Assembly (NCBI GenBank): GCA_009833045.1
Contig: WUUP01000004.1
Coordinates: 248,001-312,000 of the forward strand
DNA: 64,000 nt
Direction: 5' to 3'
Origin: Saprospirales bacterium GYS_P2D
GTDB taxonomy: Bacteria; Bacteroidota; Bacteroidia; Chitinophagales; Saprospiraceae
Shown here: positions 8,636 through 17,679 of the stretch, one piece after another
How positions within the stretch are numbered: position 1 is the stretch's first letter
Layout of the letters: every line of letters starts with the position of its first letter
Position numbers and translations under genes: made by a program
Notes under the pieces: generated by a model
Seen by the model: only the letters and a program-made list of their open reading frames with translations
Databases searched by the model: none
What the model was told of the DNA's origin: nothing

Positions 8636-10727
8636 CAAATTTCTATTCTTTATCCTCTCTTTAACATTTCTTTCATGTGCTCATGAGTCCATAGAGCTCA
8701 GCGAAGTCACCATATACCGAGATACCTGGGGGGTGCCCCATATTCACGCTCGCACAGATGAGTTAGTCGCTTATGGCTTAGCATGGGCGAGCTGTGAGGA
8801 TGATTTTGTGACGATACAGGAGCAGATGGCTGCTATCAAAGGAGTATATGGCGAGATGAAAGGCCGAGAGGGCTTGATTGCTGATTTTGCGATTGCTTTT
8901 ATGGGATTAAGGGACGAGGCTGAAGCTAAATATCGAGATCTGCTCTCTCCTAAGATGATAGCGATCATCGAGCACTATGCAGATGGGGCTAATGCATTTG
9001 CAGAGCTACATCCAGATGAAGTGATAGATCAGGATATTTGGCCGGTAGAACCTGCCGATATCATAGCTGGCTATATGCTGGGGCTGGTGGAGATATCAGG
9101 GGCCGCACAGGATCTCCAAAAAATCATGAACGGGGAAATAGTTCATGATTTAAAAAGCAATTTCCCGAAAGGGTCAAATGCTATAGCTGTAAACGATAAG
9201 CTCTCTAAGGATGGGCGCACCTACTTGGCAATCAATTCACATCAACCTCTCGAGGGGTGGTACTCATGGTATGAGGCTCACCTGATCAGTGACGAAGGGC
9301 AAAACATATTAGGGGGAACCTTCCCTGGGGGAGCTACTATTTTTCATGGGACTAATCCGTATCTGGGATGGGCTCATACAGTCAATTTTGCTGACTTCTC
9401 CGATGTATATCGTCTTAATATGCATCCAGACAAAAAATATCAATATCAAGTCGATGGCGAATGGTATGAACTCGAAAAAAAGCATGTCTGGTCATGGATG
9501 AAGCTCGCTGGACCTATCACAATACCTATAAGACAGACGAAGTATAGCTCCATGTTTGGGCCTACTTTTAAGACAGATGATGGAGTGTTTGCTTGGAGAT
9601 TTGTAGCTCATGATGCAGTAGCAGCGATAGAGCAGTGGTATCAGATGAATCGTGCGACTAATCTTACGGAATTTAAGACAGCTCTCGAGAGACAGGATAT
9701 GCCCTGTACTAATATCGTATACGCAGATCGTGATGATAATATCCTCTATATCAGTAATGCAAAAATCCCGGTACGATCCGATAAATATGAATGGCAAGAA
9801 GTCCTCCCCGGAGATACTCGAGAGACGCTATGGGATGATGGATATTGGCCGCTGGATAGTGTGCCTCAAGTGCTCAATCCCACATCCGGTATGGTATTTA
9901 ACACTAACAATACACCTTTTACAGCTACTACCAGTGATGAAAATGATACTCCCGATAGGATCAATAGACAAATGGGATATCAAGATGCTTCGATCAATAA
10001 TAATCGATCACGGAGAATGATCGAGCTTTATGGCTCGATAGATAGTATTGATTATCAGACTTTTAAGCGGTTTAAATTTGACCGTCGCTATCCACAGGAG
10101 CTCAGTCAAGCCCATATTATCAATCAAGAATTAATACTCCATATGGATCCACTCGCTCATCCATCTCTCAGTGAGAGTATTTCGCTACTCAATAATTGGG
10201 ACCGATCTACTGATCCCGATAGTAGGGTAGCAGCTATATTCACTTTGACAGTTGCTGCGATCAAAGATGAACTCAAGAAGAACAATCGCCAAGTACGTGG
10301 CAATGTGATAAGTGAGGTAGAGGTCCTGACAGCATTAGCGAGAGCAGATAGTACCCTACGAGCGGATTTTGGTAGAGTCGATCCTCCACTATCTGAGGTG
10401 CTCCGTCATCGTCGGGGAGAGGTAGATCTACCACTATGGGGAGGAAATGATGTTTTGGCTGCCATATATGGGGAGAAAGAAGATGACGGCAGGTACCGTG
10501 CTGCTGCGGGAGAGTCGTATATTCAGTTAGTTCAGTTTACAGATGAGGAGTATCCCATCATAGAGTCGATCCATGCCTATGGAGCATCAGCTGATCCTGA
10601 GAGTCCGCATTATACAGATCAGATGGAGCTATTTGCTCGCCAAGAGCTCAAGCCTATGTCACTCGATCTATCGGTAGTGAGAGCTCAGGCAGACACGAGC
10701 TATCATCCGATGAAGATTATACATTAG
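8631..10727 (+). CDS. Penicillin acylase (Ntn-hydrolase, S45) family lipoprotein
   Basis: A 698-residue member of the penicillin amidase/acylase superfamily, which hydrolyses N-acyl bonds (beta-lactams, acyl-homoserine lactones, other amides). The N-terminus reads as a lipoprotein signal (lipobox LTFLSC, Cys16). The alpha part starts VTIYRDTWGVPHIHA; the predicted autocatalytic nucleophile is Ser182 in PKGSNAIAV, followed by the typical AINSHQPLEG and GTNPYLGWAHTVNFAD segments. The only usable start is TTG at 8631, because an in-frame stop lies just upstream at 8622-8624. The true substrate cannot be inferred. Its stop overlaps that of the convergent protease gene by 3 bases (TTAG). Confidence 0.9.
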   Translation: MSKFLFFILSLTFLSCAHESIELSEVTIYRDTWGVPHIHARTDELVAYGLAWASCEDDFVTIQEQMAAIKGVYGEMKGREGLIADFAIAFMGLRDEAEAKYRDLLSPKMIAIIEHYADGANAFAELHPDEVIDQDIWPVEPADIIAGYMLGLVEISGAAQDLQKIMNGEIVHDLKSNFPKGSNAIAVNDKLSKDGRTYLAINSHQPLEGWYSWYEAHLISDEGQNILGGTFPGGATIFHGTNPYLGWAHTVNFADFSDVYRLNMHPDKKYQYQVDGEWYELEKKHVWSWMKLAGPITIPIRQTKYSSMFGPTFKTDDGVFAWRFVAHDAVAAIEQWYQMNRATNLTEFKTALERQDMPCTNIVYADRDDNILYISNAKIPVRSDKYEWQEVLPGDTRETLWDDGYWPLDSVPQVLNPTSGMVFNTNNTPFTATTSDENDTPDRINRQMGYQDASINNNRSRRMIELYGSIDSIDYQTFKRFKFDRRYPQELSQAHIINQELILHMDPLAHPSLSESISLLNNWDRSTDPDSRVAAIFTLTVAAIKDELKKNNRQVRGNVISEVEVLTALARADSTLRADFGRVDPPLSEVLRHRRGEVDLPLWGGNDVLAAIYGEKEDDGRYRAAAGESYIQLVQFTDEEYPIIESIHAYGASADPESPHYTDQMELFARQELKPMSLDLSVVRAQADTSYHPMKIIH

Positions 10728-13700
10728 TCGCAGCCTTCATTTTGAGTGATGAGTATGGTGTTAGATGGTACTTCAAAGCCTCCTAAAAGCTCTATTTCTG
10801 ATCCGGCTCTAAGCAATATACATCGGCCTTCAGGGATAGCTGCGCTTGACGAAATAGTCGAGCCAGCATGATAGCTGTTTTGATCAAAAGAATTGATTGA
10901 TATAGATTCTTGACAGTTGTAGACTGGTGTACAGTCCACACAGTTAGGCAGATAGTAGCTCACTACCGTATCTGCTACTATGGGCTGACCATCAGCACTT
11001 GTCTGGACCCGATTATAGATAGGTACTGCCTCATATAGTGTGATATCATCGATATACCAGCCATCTTCGAAGGCAAATAGATCTGATCCGAAGACGAATC
11101 TAACGATGACCTCTTCAAAGGCAAAGCTACTTAGATCTAAAAGACTGTGAATGTATCCTCCACTATCTCCCGAGAATGCCATACGGCCCGCTGTAGCTGG
11201 ATTGCTGGATTCGATCATTCTATAGTTATGACCATTTTGTAAAAAGTAATCATCGAGTGGTAGCCATGTTTGCCCACCATTTCTACTGATTTCAACGTAT
11301 CCTCCATCCCACGCTGTCTCCGTATCATACTTATGCCAGAAGCTCAATACTGGATTAGCGAATAGTTTATAAGATCGATATAACTGATGTGTTTGATTGC
11401 CTTCGACATTAGGGATATAGTAGTGCTGGGTGCCCCAGTGGGGCATCGCCGTACTTATCTGCCATCCTGATTGGCCTACTATAGTATCCATTGAATACTT
11501 GGCTTCTGATTCTACATTATCTATTGATTCTACAGTGGCTCCTTCTTGATCTTCAGTGATAGTACTGTAGCTGATCGTTATTTGATGATTGCTGCTGAGA
11601 GTGCTTGAGTCATGCTCTATGACTCCACTGCTATAGGTGCCTTTGGTTATTGATTCGGTGATGACATTCAGTGGGTACAGGATGGTGTCTATGGTACTCA
11701 CGTTGAGTATAGGGCTCGATGTATTATTTTTTACTTTGATCGTATACTGGATCGTGTCTCCTGTGTATACCACAGACTGATCTGCTGAGATATCGACTAC
11801 GAGAGCATCACAACCATCTGGTACGTCAAAAGCTTCTGTTTCGTCACCCACTACTGAGCTACTACCTTGATCAGCTGAGTATCCCATGCCTCTACGGGCA
11901 AAAACATCCCATATCAGGCATCTATATGTCCCGTCGTATAGTAATTCGTCAGCCTGCAAGATAGCATCTCGACCATCTAAAAATCCTGGATTACAGGGTT
12001 GAAGCTTGAGGCCTGTCATGACCAGTTGCATGGCGATGTTATTGCCACCAGTACCTGCATATATATCACTGTCAAATCCTTCTAAATCTGTAAGTGCCCA
12101 ATGTAGATCCCAGAGTGCCGTGGCCCATACGCTACCCACTCCATGTGGGATGGAGAGTCCATCGATATCAGCATAAGTCAATGGATTGACACTCATATCT
12201 GTAGTATATGGATAGTTTCTGATGCCTCTTTGAGATTCATCTTTATTGAGTAGATAGTTACCCATCCCTCGAGGATCTATATCCATATCGGTGGGATCCA
12301 TGGTGAATGCCAACGCAAAGTAGTCGCTCCATCCTTCGCCCATTTGTTCGTCATTGCTCAGACATGAGCTCGTAGATGGACCACCTGTCAGACGGATTGA
12401 GACACCATGACCATACTCATGTGTGATCACTCCATTGTCCAGATCACTATCTCGGTCAGGAGCATCGATTAGGGTAATTGATGCATTTGCGGTACCTCCG
12501 TTAATAGCAGATTTGATGATATCCCCTTCGCTGCTGCTGACCATTACGGCAGGAATATTGATGAGACTGTCTCCGCTCATAGTGAAGGTGCTGTTCTCGT
12601 TATTCACTACGATCACTCCTATAGCTCCAGCATTCTTGGCGTTATTTACTTTTTCGATGAATAGGCAGGATCCCCGATCGATTACAGCGATATTGCCATC
12701 GATATCTATAGCATTGGTCAGTGCACCACATGCCTCTACAGGAGTCGCCAAGACCAGATCTCCCGAGAATGAAGTCATAGGTGTAAAACTGCTGGATTCC
12801 GGATTTAGCTCTGTAGCGCCATTGAGAGTCATAGAGGCATCCGTGCCTACGGTCCATTTGTACATCTGCATCCGAGGCATGAAGCCATCTGGAGGACAGC
12901 TAAAGTTTGCATTATTAGTGCCGCTCCCGTCGAGAGCTTCGGCAGCTACGAGGTCTGCTCCAGCACCTCCACGTCCATAGTTGTTTACTTGAAAGTTTCC
13001 TGCTGACTCATCAAATCCATACTGGTAAAAGATATCATGTAGTATGTTATTCCAATAAAAAAGATTGGTCACGGCTGCATCGATATAGTCTTCTGGCTCA
13101 TCACTCAGATCTAAAGGGAAGTCAAAGTTGAGCATAGCCCCTCCACTTGGTGATGCCAAGACATCTGGAGCATTGTCAGCATTAGTATCGCTGTAGGCAT
13201 AGACATTGTTACCTCTGGTGTATTCATATTCTGCGCCTATAGACCCATTAGTATCATGCCAGCCATATGGTGATGCCTCAATGGGGAGGCCCGTCTCCCA
13301 TGGACTCATCTCCATAGTACGTGCTCCATCATCAGGGCTCATCATCGGTGCTGCATATACCGTATAACTCGGACCTGATCCTATAGAATTTGATTTTGAT
13401 TTCTTGGATGCTATATGATCGGCGATAGCATGATGATGACTATGGTCATGAGTGGCATGAAGATGCCCAAAATCACATCGTGTAGTATAACTCGTCTCAT
13501 GGCGTATAGTCCCATCTGCCTGATCTACTAATACTTGCCACCATTCTTGAATATCATTTAAATATATCTCTATTTGATACGTCTTGATGAGCCCGGAACC
13601 CCTTAGTAGGTAGACTTCCTCTACAGTGATATCCTCTGATGATAGTTCGGTAGATTTATAGATATCTATTTCTGATTTTGATTTTAGTCTTTTGATTTGA

Positions 13701-14083
13701 AAATCCGATTTCTTGACTTCAAATCTTTTTAGAATAGCATGGATGGCTTCTTTGTGGGAGATAGCGCCACTACTCGATTTTGTGCTCTTTGGTGCTTTAT
13801 ATTTTGCTATTTGATCATTCAGGATCAATGATTGGGACGGAGAGTGATATCCTACTGTGCTGATATAGTTGTAAATAGGAATACCTTCAAGACGCTGCTG
13901 CAAGTAAAAATAACATATATCAGTCTGCTCGTCACAGTGTGTATCTCTGACGGAGAGTTCGATACCTTGCATTTCATTTTTCTCGAGTAGTGTAGTGAGC
14001 TGCTCTGGTAGTGTCTGAGCTGAGAGCCATTGAGCTACTATAAGGAATGAAAATGCAGACGGCCACGTAAACTTCTTCGACAT
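10724..14083 (-). CDS. M36 (fungalysin) family secreted metalloprotease, copy A
   Basis: A 1119-residue exported zinc protease. Order of parts: signal peptide (1-23, ending SAQ), FTP/PepSY-like propeptide, a His-rich stretch (GHLHATHDHSHHH, about 210), the M36 catalytic domain with HEYGH at 555-559 and the GEGWSDYFAL third-ligand motif, an inserted PA domain (IAVIDRGSCLFIEKVNNAKNAGAIGVIVVNNE), a DUF11-like beta domain (DTIQYTIKVKNN), a jelly-roll-like region (LSFWHKYDT, DGGYVEISRNGG) and a C-terminal Cys-ended domain resembling the Bacteroidota 3-coathanger stack. It is a close full-length paralogue of the gene just upstream (14254-17595). A 10-bp inverted repeat overlaps its start codon. Confidence 0.93.
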   Translation of the reverse strand: MSKKFTWPSAFSFLIVAQWLSAQTLPEQLTTLLEKNEMQGIELSVRDTHCDEQTDICYFYLQQRLEGIPIYNYISTVGYHSPSQSLILNDQIAKYKAPKSTKSSSGAISHKEAIHAILKRFEVKKSDFQIKRLKSKSEIDIYKSTELSSEDITVEEVYLLRGSGLIKTYQIEIYLNDIQEWWQVLVDQADGTIRHETSYTTRCDFGHLHATHDHSHHHAIADHIASKKSKSNSIGSGPSYTVYAAPMMSPDDGARTMEMSPWETGLPIEASPYGWHDTNGSIGAEYEYTRGNNVYAYSDTNADNAPDVLASPSGGAMLNFDFPLDLSDEPEDYIDAAVTNLFYWNNILHDIFYQYGFDESAGNFQVNNYGRGGAGADLVAAEALDGSGTNNANFSCPPDGFMPRMQMYKWTVGTDASMTLNGATELNPESSSFTPMTSFSGDLVLATPVEACGALTNAIDIDGNIAVIDRGSCLFIEKVNNAKNAGAIGVIVVNNENSTFTMSGDSLINIPAVMVSSSEGDIIKSAINGGTANASITLIDAPDRDSDLDNGVITHEYGHGVSIRLTGGPSTSSCLSNDEQMGEGWSDYFALAFTMDPTDMDIDPRGMGNYLLNKDESQRGIRNYPYTTDMSVNPLTYADIDGLSIPHGVGSVWATALWDLHWALTDLEGFDSDIYAGTGGNNIAMQLVMTGLKLQPCNPGFLDGRDAILQADELLYDGTYRCLIWDVFARRGMGYSADQGSSSVVGDETEAFDVPDGCDALVVDISADQSVVYTGDTIQYTIKVKNNTSSPILNVSTIDTILYPLNVITESITKGTYSSGVIEHDSSTLSSNHQITISYSTITEDQEGATVESIDNVESEAKYSMDTIVGQSGWQISTAMPHWGTQHYYIPNVEGNQTHQLYRSYKLFANPVLSFWHKYDTETAWDGGYVEISRNGGQTWLPLDDYFLQNGHNYRMIESSNPATAGRMAFSGDSGGYIHSLLDLSSFAFEEVIVRFVFGSDLFAFEDGWYIDDITLYEAVPIYNRVQTSADGQPIVADTVVSYYLPNCVDCTPVYNCQESISINSFDQNSYHAGSTISSSAAIPEGRCILLRAGSEIELLGGFEVPSNTILITQNEGCD

Positions 14084-14154
14084 ATCAAGAAATGGTTAAG
14101 GTTGTGGAACAGTAGTAAGTCTACGGTCCCTTGAAAGTAATAACTTCTTGATAT
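14082..14154 (-). promoter_or_regulatory. Structured leader of protease A enclosing the start codon
   Basis: A perfect 10-bp inverted repeat (14082-14091 and 14145-14154, 53-bp interval) whose proximal arm overlaps the ATG (14081-14083). Inside, the transcript can form a second hairpin: a 5-bp stem with one G-U pair, a mismatch, then GUAG/CUAC around a 5-nt loop. The layout parallels the leader of protease B although the sequences differ. A role in translation control is inferred. Confidence 0.45.
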
Positions 14155-14253
14155 ATAGACACACAGAACCATAAGTACACCTGTGTGCGACCTCTATTGT
14201 TTTACTTCACTCTGCCTACATATAGTATACTATTTGATATGTTTTAGGTTATA

Positions 14254-17200
14254 TCATTCGCTACAGCCCACATTTTCGGTGGTTAGTTCTGCATTTAGGG
14301 GGACCTCAAATGAAGGGGCGAACTCTATTTCTCCTCCTGATTTTAGCGTAATGCTTCGATTGTCAGGAATGCAGGATGATGCCCGTATCATTTGGTCGGC
14401 TCTATAGCTGTTTTTATCATATTCCTCGATGGTTAGTTCGGTAGTACACTCATATTCTGCTTGGCATTCTATGCAGTTGGGAAGGTAGTAAACTGTGGTA
14501 TGCGCTGAGATAGATGGCAGACCATCAGCCGAGGTATGGGCAGTATTATATATCGGTATGGCATCATAGAGAGTGATATCATCGATATACCATCCATCCC
14601 CAGAGACATAGGTATCTGAGCCAAATACAAATCGAATGATCACATCTTTTCCCGCAAAGAGAGTCAGATCTACTATACTCTGGATGTATCCATTACTATT
14701 TCCAGAGAAACTCATTTTTCCTCTGACAGTCTCGTTGCTCGTATCGACGAGCCTTACGTTATATCCGTTTTTGAGATATTGATCGTCGAGAGACATCCAT
14801 AGTTGGCCACCATTTGTACTGATCTCTACATAGCCTCCGTCCCAAGAGTACTCGGTGTCATATCTATGCCAAAAAGATAGAATCGGATGCTGAGAGAGGG
14901 TGAATGATTTGCTCAAAGTATGGGTCTCATCTCCTTCGACATTGGGTATGAAGTAGTGGCTGTCACCCCAGTGAGGGTGGTCCTGTCCCACACTCCACCC
15001 ATTGGAGCCTAAGATACTACTGGGGAGCCAGTCTCCTCCGCCTTCTATATCTCCTACATATTCTACTGTACCCCGAGAATTGTCCTCTACCACTGCATCA
15101 TAGCTGATATCATAGACGGACCCTGAAGTTGATGCCTCAATATAGTGCGATAACACGCTGTCGTTTAGAGTGCCATTATTTAGGCTGTTAGCCAATATTT
15201 GAAGAGGGCTTTTGATCGTGTCAATGGTGTGTAAATTTAGCACTGGATTTGATTGCCTATTGTTGATCTGTATAGAGTAGCTGATAGTGTCGCCTGCTGA
15301 CGCCACAGAGACATCGCTTTCTATATCTACGCTGAGTGTGTTGCAGCTGGATGGAGTAGTATATGAGATCGTCTCATCGCCGATGATAAGTGAGCTACCT
15401 TGATCTGCTCCTTCACCTAATCCTCTGCGAGCAAAAACAGACCATATCAAGCACTGATTTGCACCATCAAACAGGAGCTCATCAGCCTGTAAGATAGCAT
15501 CACGCCCATCGACAAAACCCGGACTACATGGCTGCAGCTTGAGGCCAGAGGTCACCAGATGTAGTGCTATATTATTACCTCCTGTGCCTGTGTAGATATC
15601 GTGATCGTATCCGTGAGCATCAATAAGAGCCCAGTGAAGATCCCAGAGGATCGTGGCCCATACGCTACCTACTCCATGAGGTACGCTTTGACTACTGAGA
15701 TCTGCATAGCTGAAAGGATTGACATTCATATCAGTAGTATACGGATAGCTGCGGATGCCATTGGATGTTGGATCTTGGTCAGTGAGATAGGTGCCCATCC
15801 CTCGTGGCTCTGTAGCTGTATCTGTAGGCTGCATGGTCATAGCGAGAGCGAAGTAGTCACTCCATCCTTCTCCCATCTGCTCGGCATTGCTCAGGCAGGA
15901 GCTGGTACCTGCGCCACCGGTCAGTCGGATAGATACACCATGAGCATATTCATGAGCGATCACACCATTGTCCAAGTCACTATCCTTATCGGGTGTAGTA
16001 GATAGTCCGATCTCCGCAGTAGTGGTACCATTGGCAATCATCGCCTTGAGCAGTACTGACTCTGTATGGCTGATCATCACTGCAGGTAGTCCTATATATC
16101 CATCGCCTCCCATGGCGAATACATTATCATCATAATTGCACACGATTACTCCTACAGCTCCTGCGATCATGGCCTGTGTGACCTTCTCGGTGAATAAACA
16201 ACTGCCTCGATCTATGACTGCGATATTACCATCAATCTCATTTGCATTAGTGATTGTACCACAGCCCTCTATTGGTTCAGCCATTACTAACTCTCCAGAG
16301 AATGTGGTCATCGGAGTGAATTCACTGGGTATAGGTGACATCTCGATATTACCATTCACCATCATGCTCATAGCTGATCCTTTAGTCCAGCGGTACATTT
16401 GCATTCTGGGCATCTGGCCATCTGGTGGTGTAATGAAGTTGGCATTATTCACTCCGCTCCCATCGAGCGCTTCGGCAGCTACATAGTCTGCACCATATCC
16501 TCCACGACCATAGTTGTTAGCTTGAAAATTGCCAGCACTCTCATCAAAACCATACTGGTAGAATATGTCATGGAGTATATTGTTCCAATAAAAGAGATTA
16601 GTCACTGCAGCATCTCGGTAGTCTTGCGGCTGATCGTTGAGATCGAGCGGAAAGTCGAATGAAAGATTTGCTCCACCATCTGGTGCTGATCCTGGGTCGG
16701 GTAGATTGTTATTATCTTCATCGGCATAGGCATATGCATTGTTCCCCTGAGTGGTGGTGAAATCTGCACCTGCAATACCATCCACATCATGCCAGCCATA
16801 TGGAGATGGCTCTATCGCAGCTCCTGTGATCCATGGTCGCTGTACTACTGATCTCGCACCATCATCTGGCGTCATCAATGGCCAGGCGTAGACATGATAG
16901 CTGGAGTCTACTACAGGATTCATGAGCATATGATGCGGAGTCATATGACTACCGTGATGGCGATGAGGCTCGTGGAGATGGCCCAGCTCACAGTGAGTGG
17001 TGTAGCTCGTCTCCCAGTGTACCTCTCCATCATCTTGACCCACGAGTATCTGCCACCAATCATTAGTATCATCAAAAAAGATATCAATCTGAAAAGTCTT
17101 GAGCAATTGATGATCCTGTACGAGATAGACTTCTCTCACGAGGATATCTTCTCTGGATACGCTACTTAGCTTATATCTTTTTTCATTCTTTTTTGATTTC

Positions 17201-17595
17201 AGTGCTTTGATGCTTAGTTCTTTAGCAGACTGATTGTGCTTGTGCAGGGCTGCTTTGATAGCATCTTGAGGAGCTATAGTTTTACCATTCGCTTTTTTAT
17301 TCGATGGTTTGTAGCTCGTGATCTTTGGATGGCTGACTATGCGATCACTCTCGAGATCGTAGACTACTGTACTTATCTGATTGTGCAGTGGGAGACTATC
17401 GGTATGTGTCTGCTGCAGGTAGTAGTAGCAGAGGTTTTCAGCATCTTCACAGTGCTGATTGCTTATGGAGAGCTGTATGTTTTGCTTTTGATAGTCGCTG
17501 ATGAGCTCGCTGAGTGGAGCCGGTATCTGCTGAGCATAAAGTCCCGCAGTAGAGAGTATGATGAGTGAGTATAGCCAAGTTTTATTGAGTAGCAT
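14254..17595 (-). CDS. M36 (fungalysin) family secreted metalloprotease, copy B
   Basis: A 1113-residue paralogue of protease A with the same order of parts: signal peptide (ending YAQ), FTP propeptide, His-rich segment (GHLHEPHRHHGSHMTPHH), M36 catalytic domain with HEYAH at 548-552 and GEGWSDYFAL, inserted PA domain (NIAVIDRGSCLF), DUF11-like and jelly-roll regions, and a Cys-ended 3-coathanger-like tail. The catalytic core and PA domain are much more conserved between copies than the propeptide and C-terminal part. Only 84 bp separate it from leuS upstream, so it may be co-transcribed with leuS. The start codon lies in one arm of a 16-bp perfect inverted repeat. Confidence 0.93.
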   Translation of the reverse strand: MLLNKTWLYSLIILSTAGLYAQQIPAPLSELISDYQKQNIQLSISNQHCEDAENLCYYYLQQTHTDSLPLHNQISTVVYDLESDRIVSHPKITSYKPSNKKANGKTIAPQDAIKAALHKHNQSAKELSIKALKSKKNEKRYKLSSVSREDILVREVYLVQDHQLLKTFQIDIFFDDTNDWWQILVGQDDGEVHWETSYTTHCELGHLHEPHRHHGSHMTPHHMLMNPVVDSSYHVYAWPLMTPDDGARSVVQRPWITGAAIEPSPYGWHDVDGIAGADFTTTQGNNAYAYADEDNNNLPDPGSAPDGGANLSFDFPLDLNDQPQDYRDAAVTNLFYWNNILHDIFYQYGFDESAGNFQANNYGRGGYGADYVAAEALDGSGVNNANFITPPDGQMPRMQMYRWTKGSAMSMMVNGNIEMSPIPSEFTPMTTFSGELVMAEPIEGCGTITNANEIDGNIAVIDRGSCLFTEKVTQAMIAGAVGVIVCNYDDNVFAMGGDGYIGLPAVMISHTESVLLKAMIANGTTTAEIGLSTTPDKDSDLDNGVIAHEYAHGVSIRLTGGAGTSSCLSNAEQMGEGWSDYFALAMTMQPTDTATEPRGMGTYLTDQDPTSNGIRSYPYTTDMNVNPFSYADLSSQSVPHGVGSVWATILWDLHWALIDAHGYDHDIYTGTGGNNIALHLVTSGLKLQPCSPGFVDGRDAILQADELLFDGANQCLIWSVFARRGLGEGADQGSSLIIGDETISYTTPSSCNTLSVDIESDVSVASAGDTISYSIQINNRQSNPVLNLHTIDTIKSPLQILANSLNNGTLNDSVLSHYIEASTSGSVYDISYDAVVEDNSRGTVEYVGDIEGGGDWLPSSILGSNGWSVGQDHPHWGDSHYFIPNVEGDETHTLSKSFTLSQHPILSFWHRYDTEYSWDGGYVEISTNGGQLWMSLDDQYLKNGYNVRLVDTSNETVRGKMSFSGNSNGYIQSIVDLTLFAGKDVIIRFVFGSDTYVSGDGWYIDDITLYDAIPIYNTAHTSADGLPSISAHTTVYYLPNCIECQAEYECTTELTIEEYDKNSYRADQMIRASSCIPDNRSITLKSGGEIEFAPSFEVPLNAELTTENVGCSE

Positions 17596-17671
17596 TTATC
17601 TGAGTTTTGCCACCAGCTTTTTTGCCAGTGGATGTCCATTTTGGCTATATGGACACTCAGATAAATGCTAC
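17589..17671 (-). ncRNA. Putative three-way-junction leader RNA covering the protease B start codon
   Basis: On the minus strand the leuS-protease B interval can fold almost completely: an outer 16-bp perfect stem (17656-17671 with 17589-17604), a 7-bp hairpin (TGTCCAT/ATGGACA, 9-nt loop) and an 8-bp hairpin (CCACTGGC/GCTGGTGG, A6 loop). The last hairpin has two G-U pairs that are A-C mismatches on the other strand, which points to the protease mRNA as the folding molecule. The ATG (17593-17595) is base-paired in the outer stem. It could sequester the start codon, protect the mRNA end or terminate leuS. Confidence 0.55.
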
Positions 17672-17679
17672 TTGCTCAG

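Noticed and set aside
12423-12980. 185-residue open frame antisense to protease A
   Set aside because: Shadow frame of a strongly conserved catalytic/PA region; no family resemblance and no start signals.
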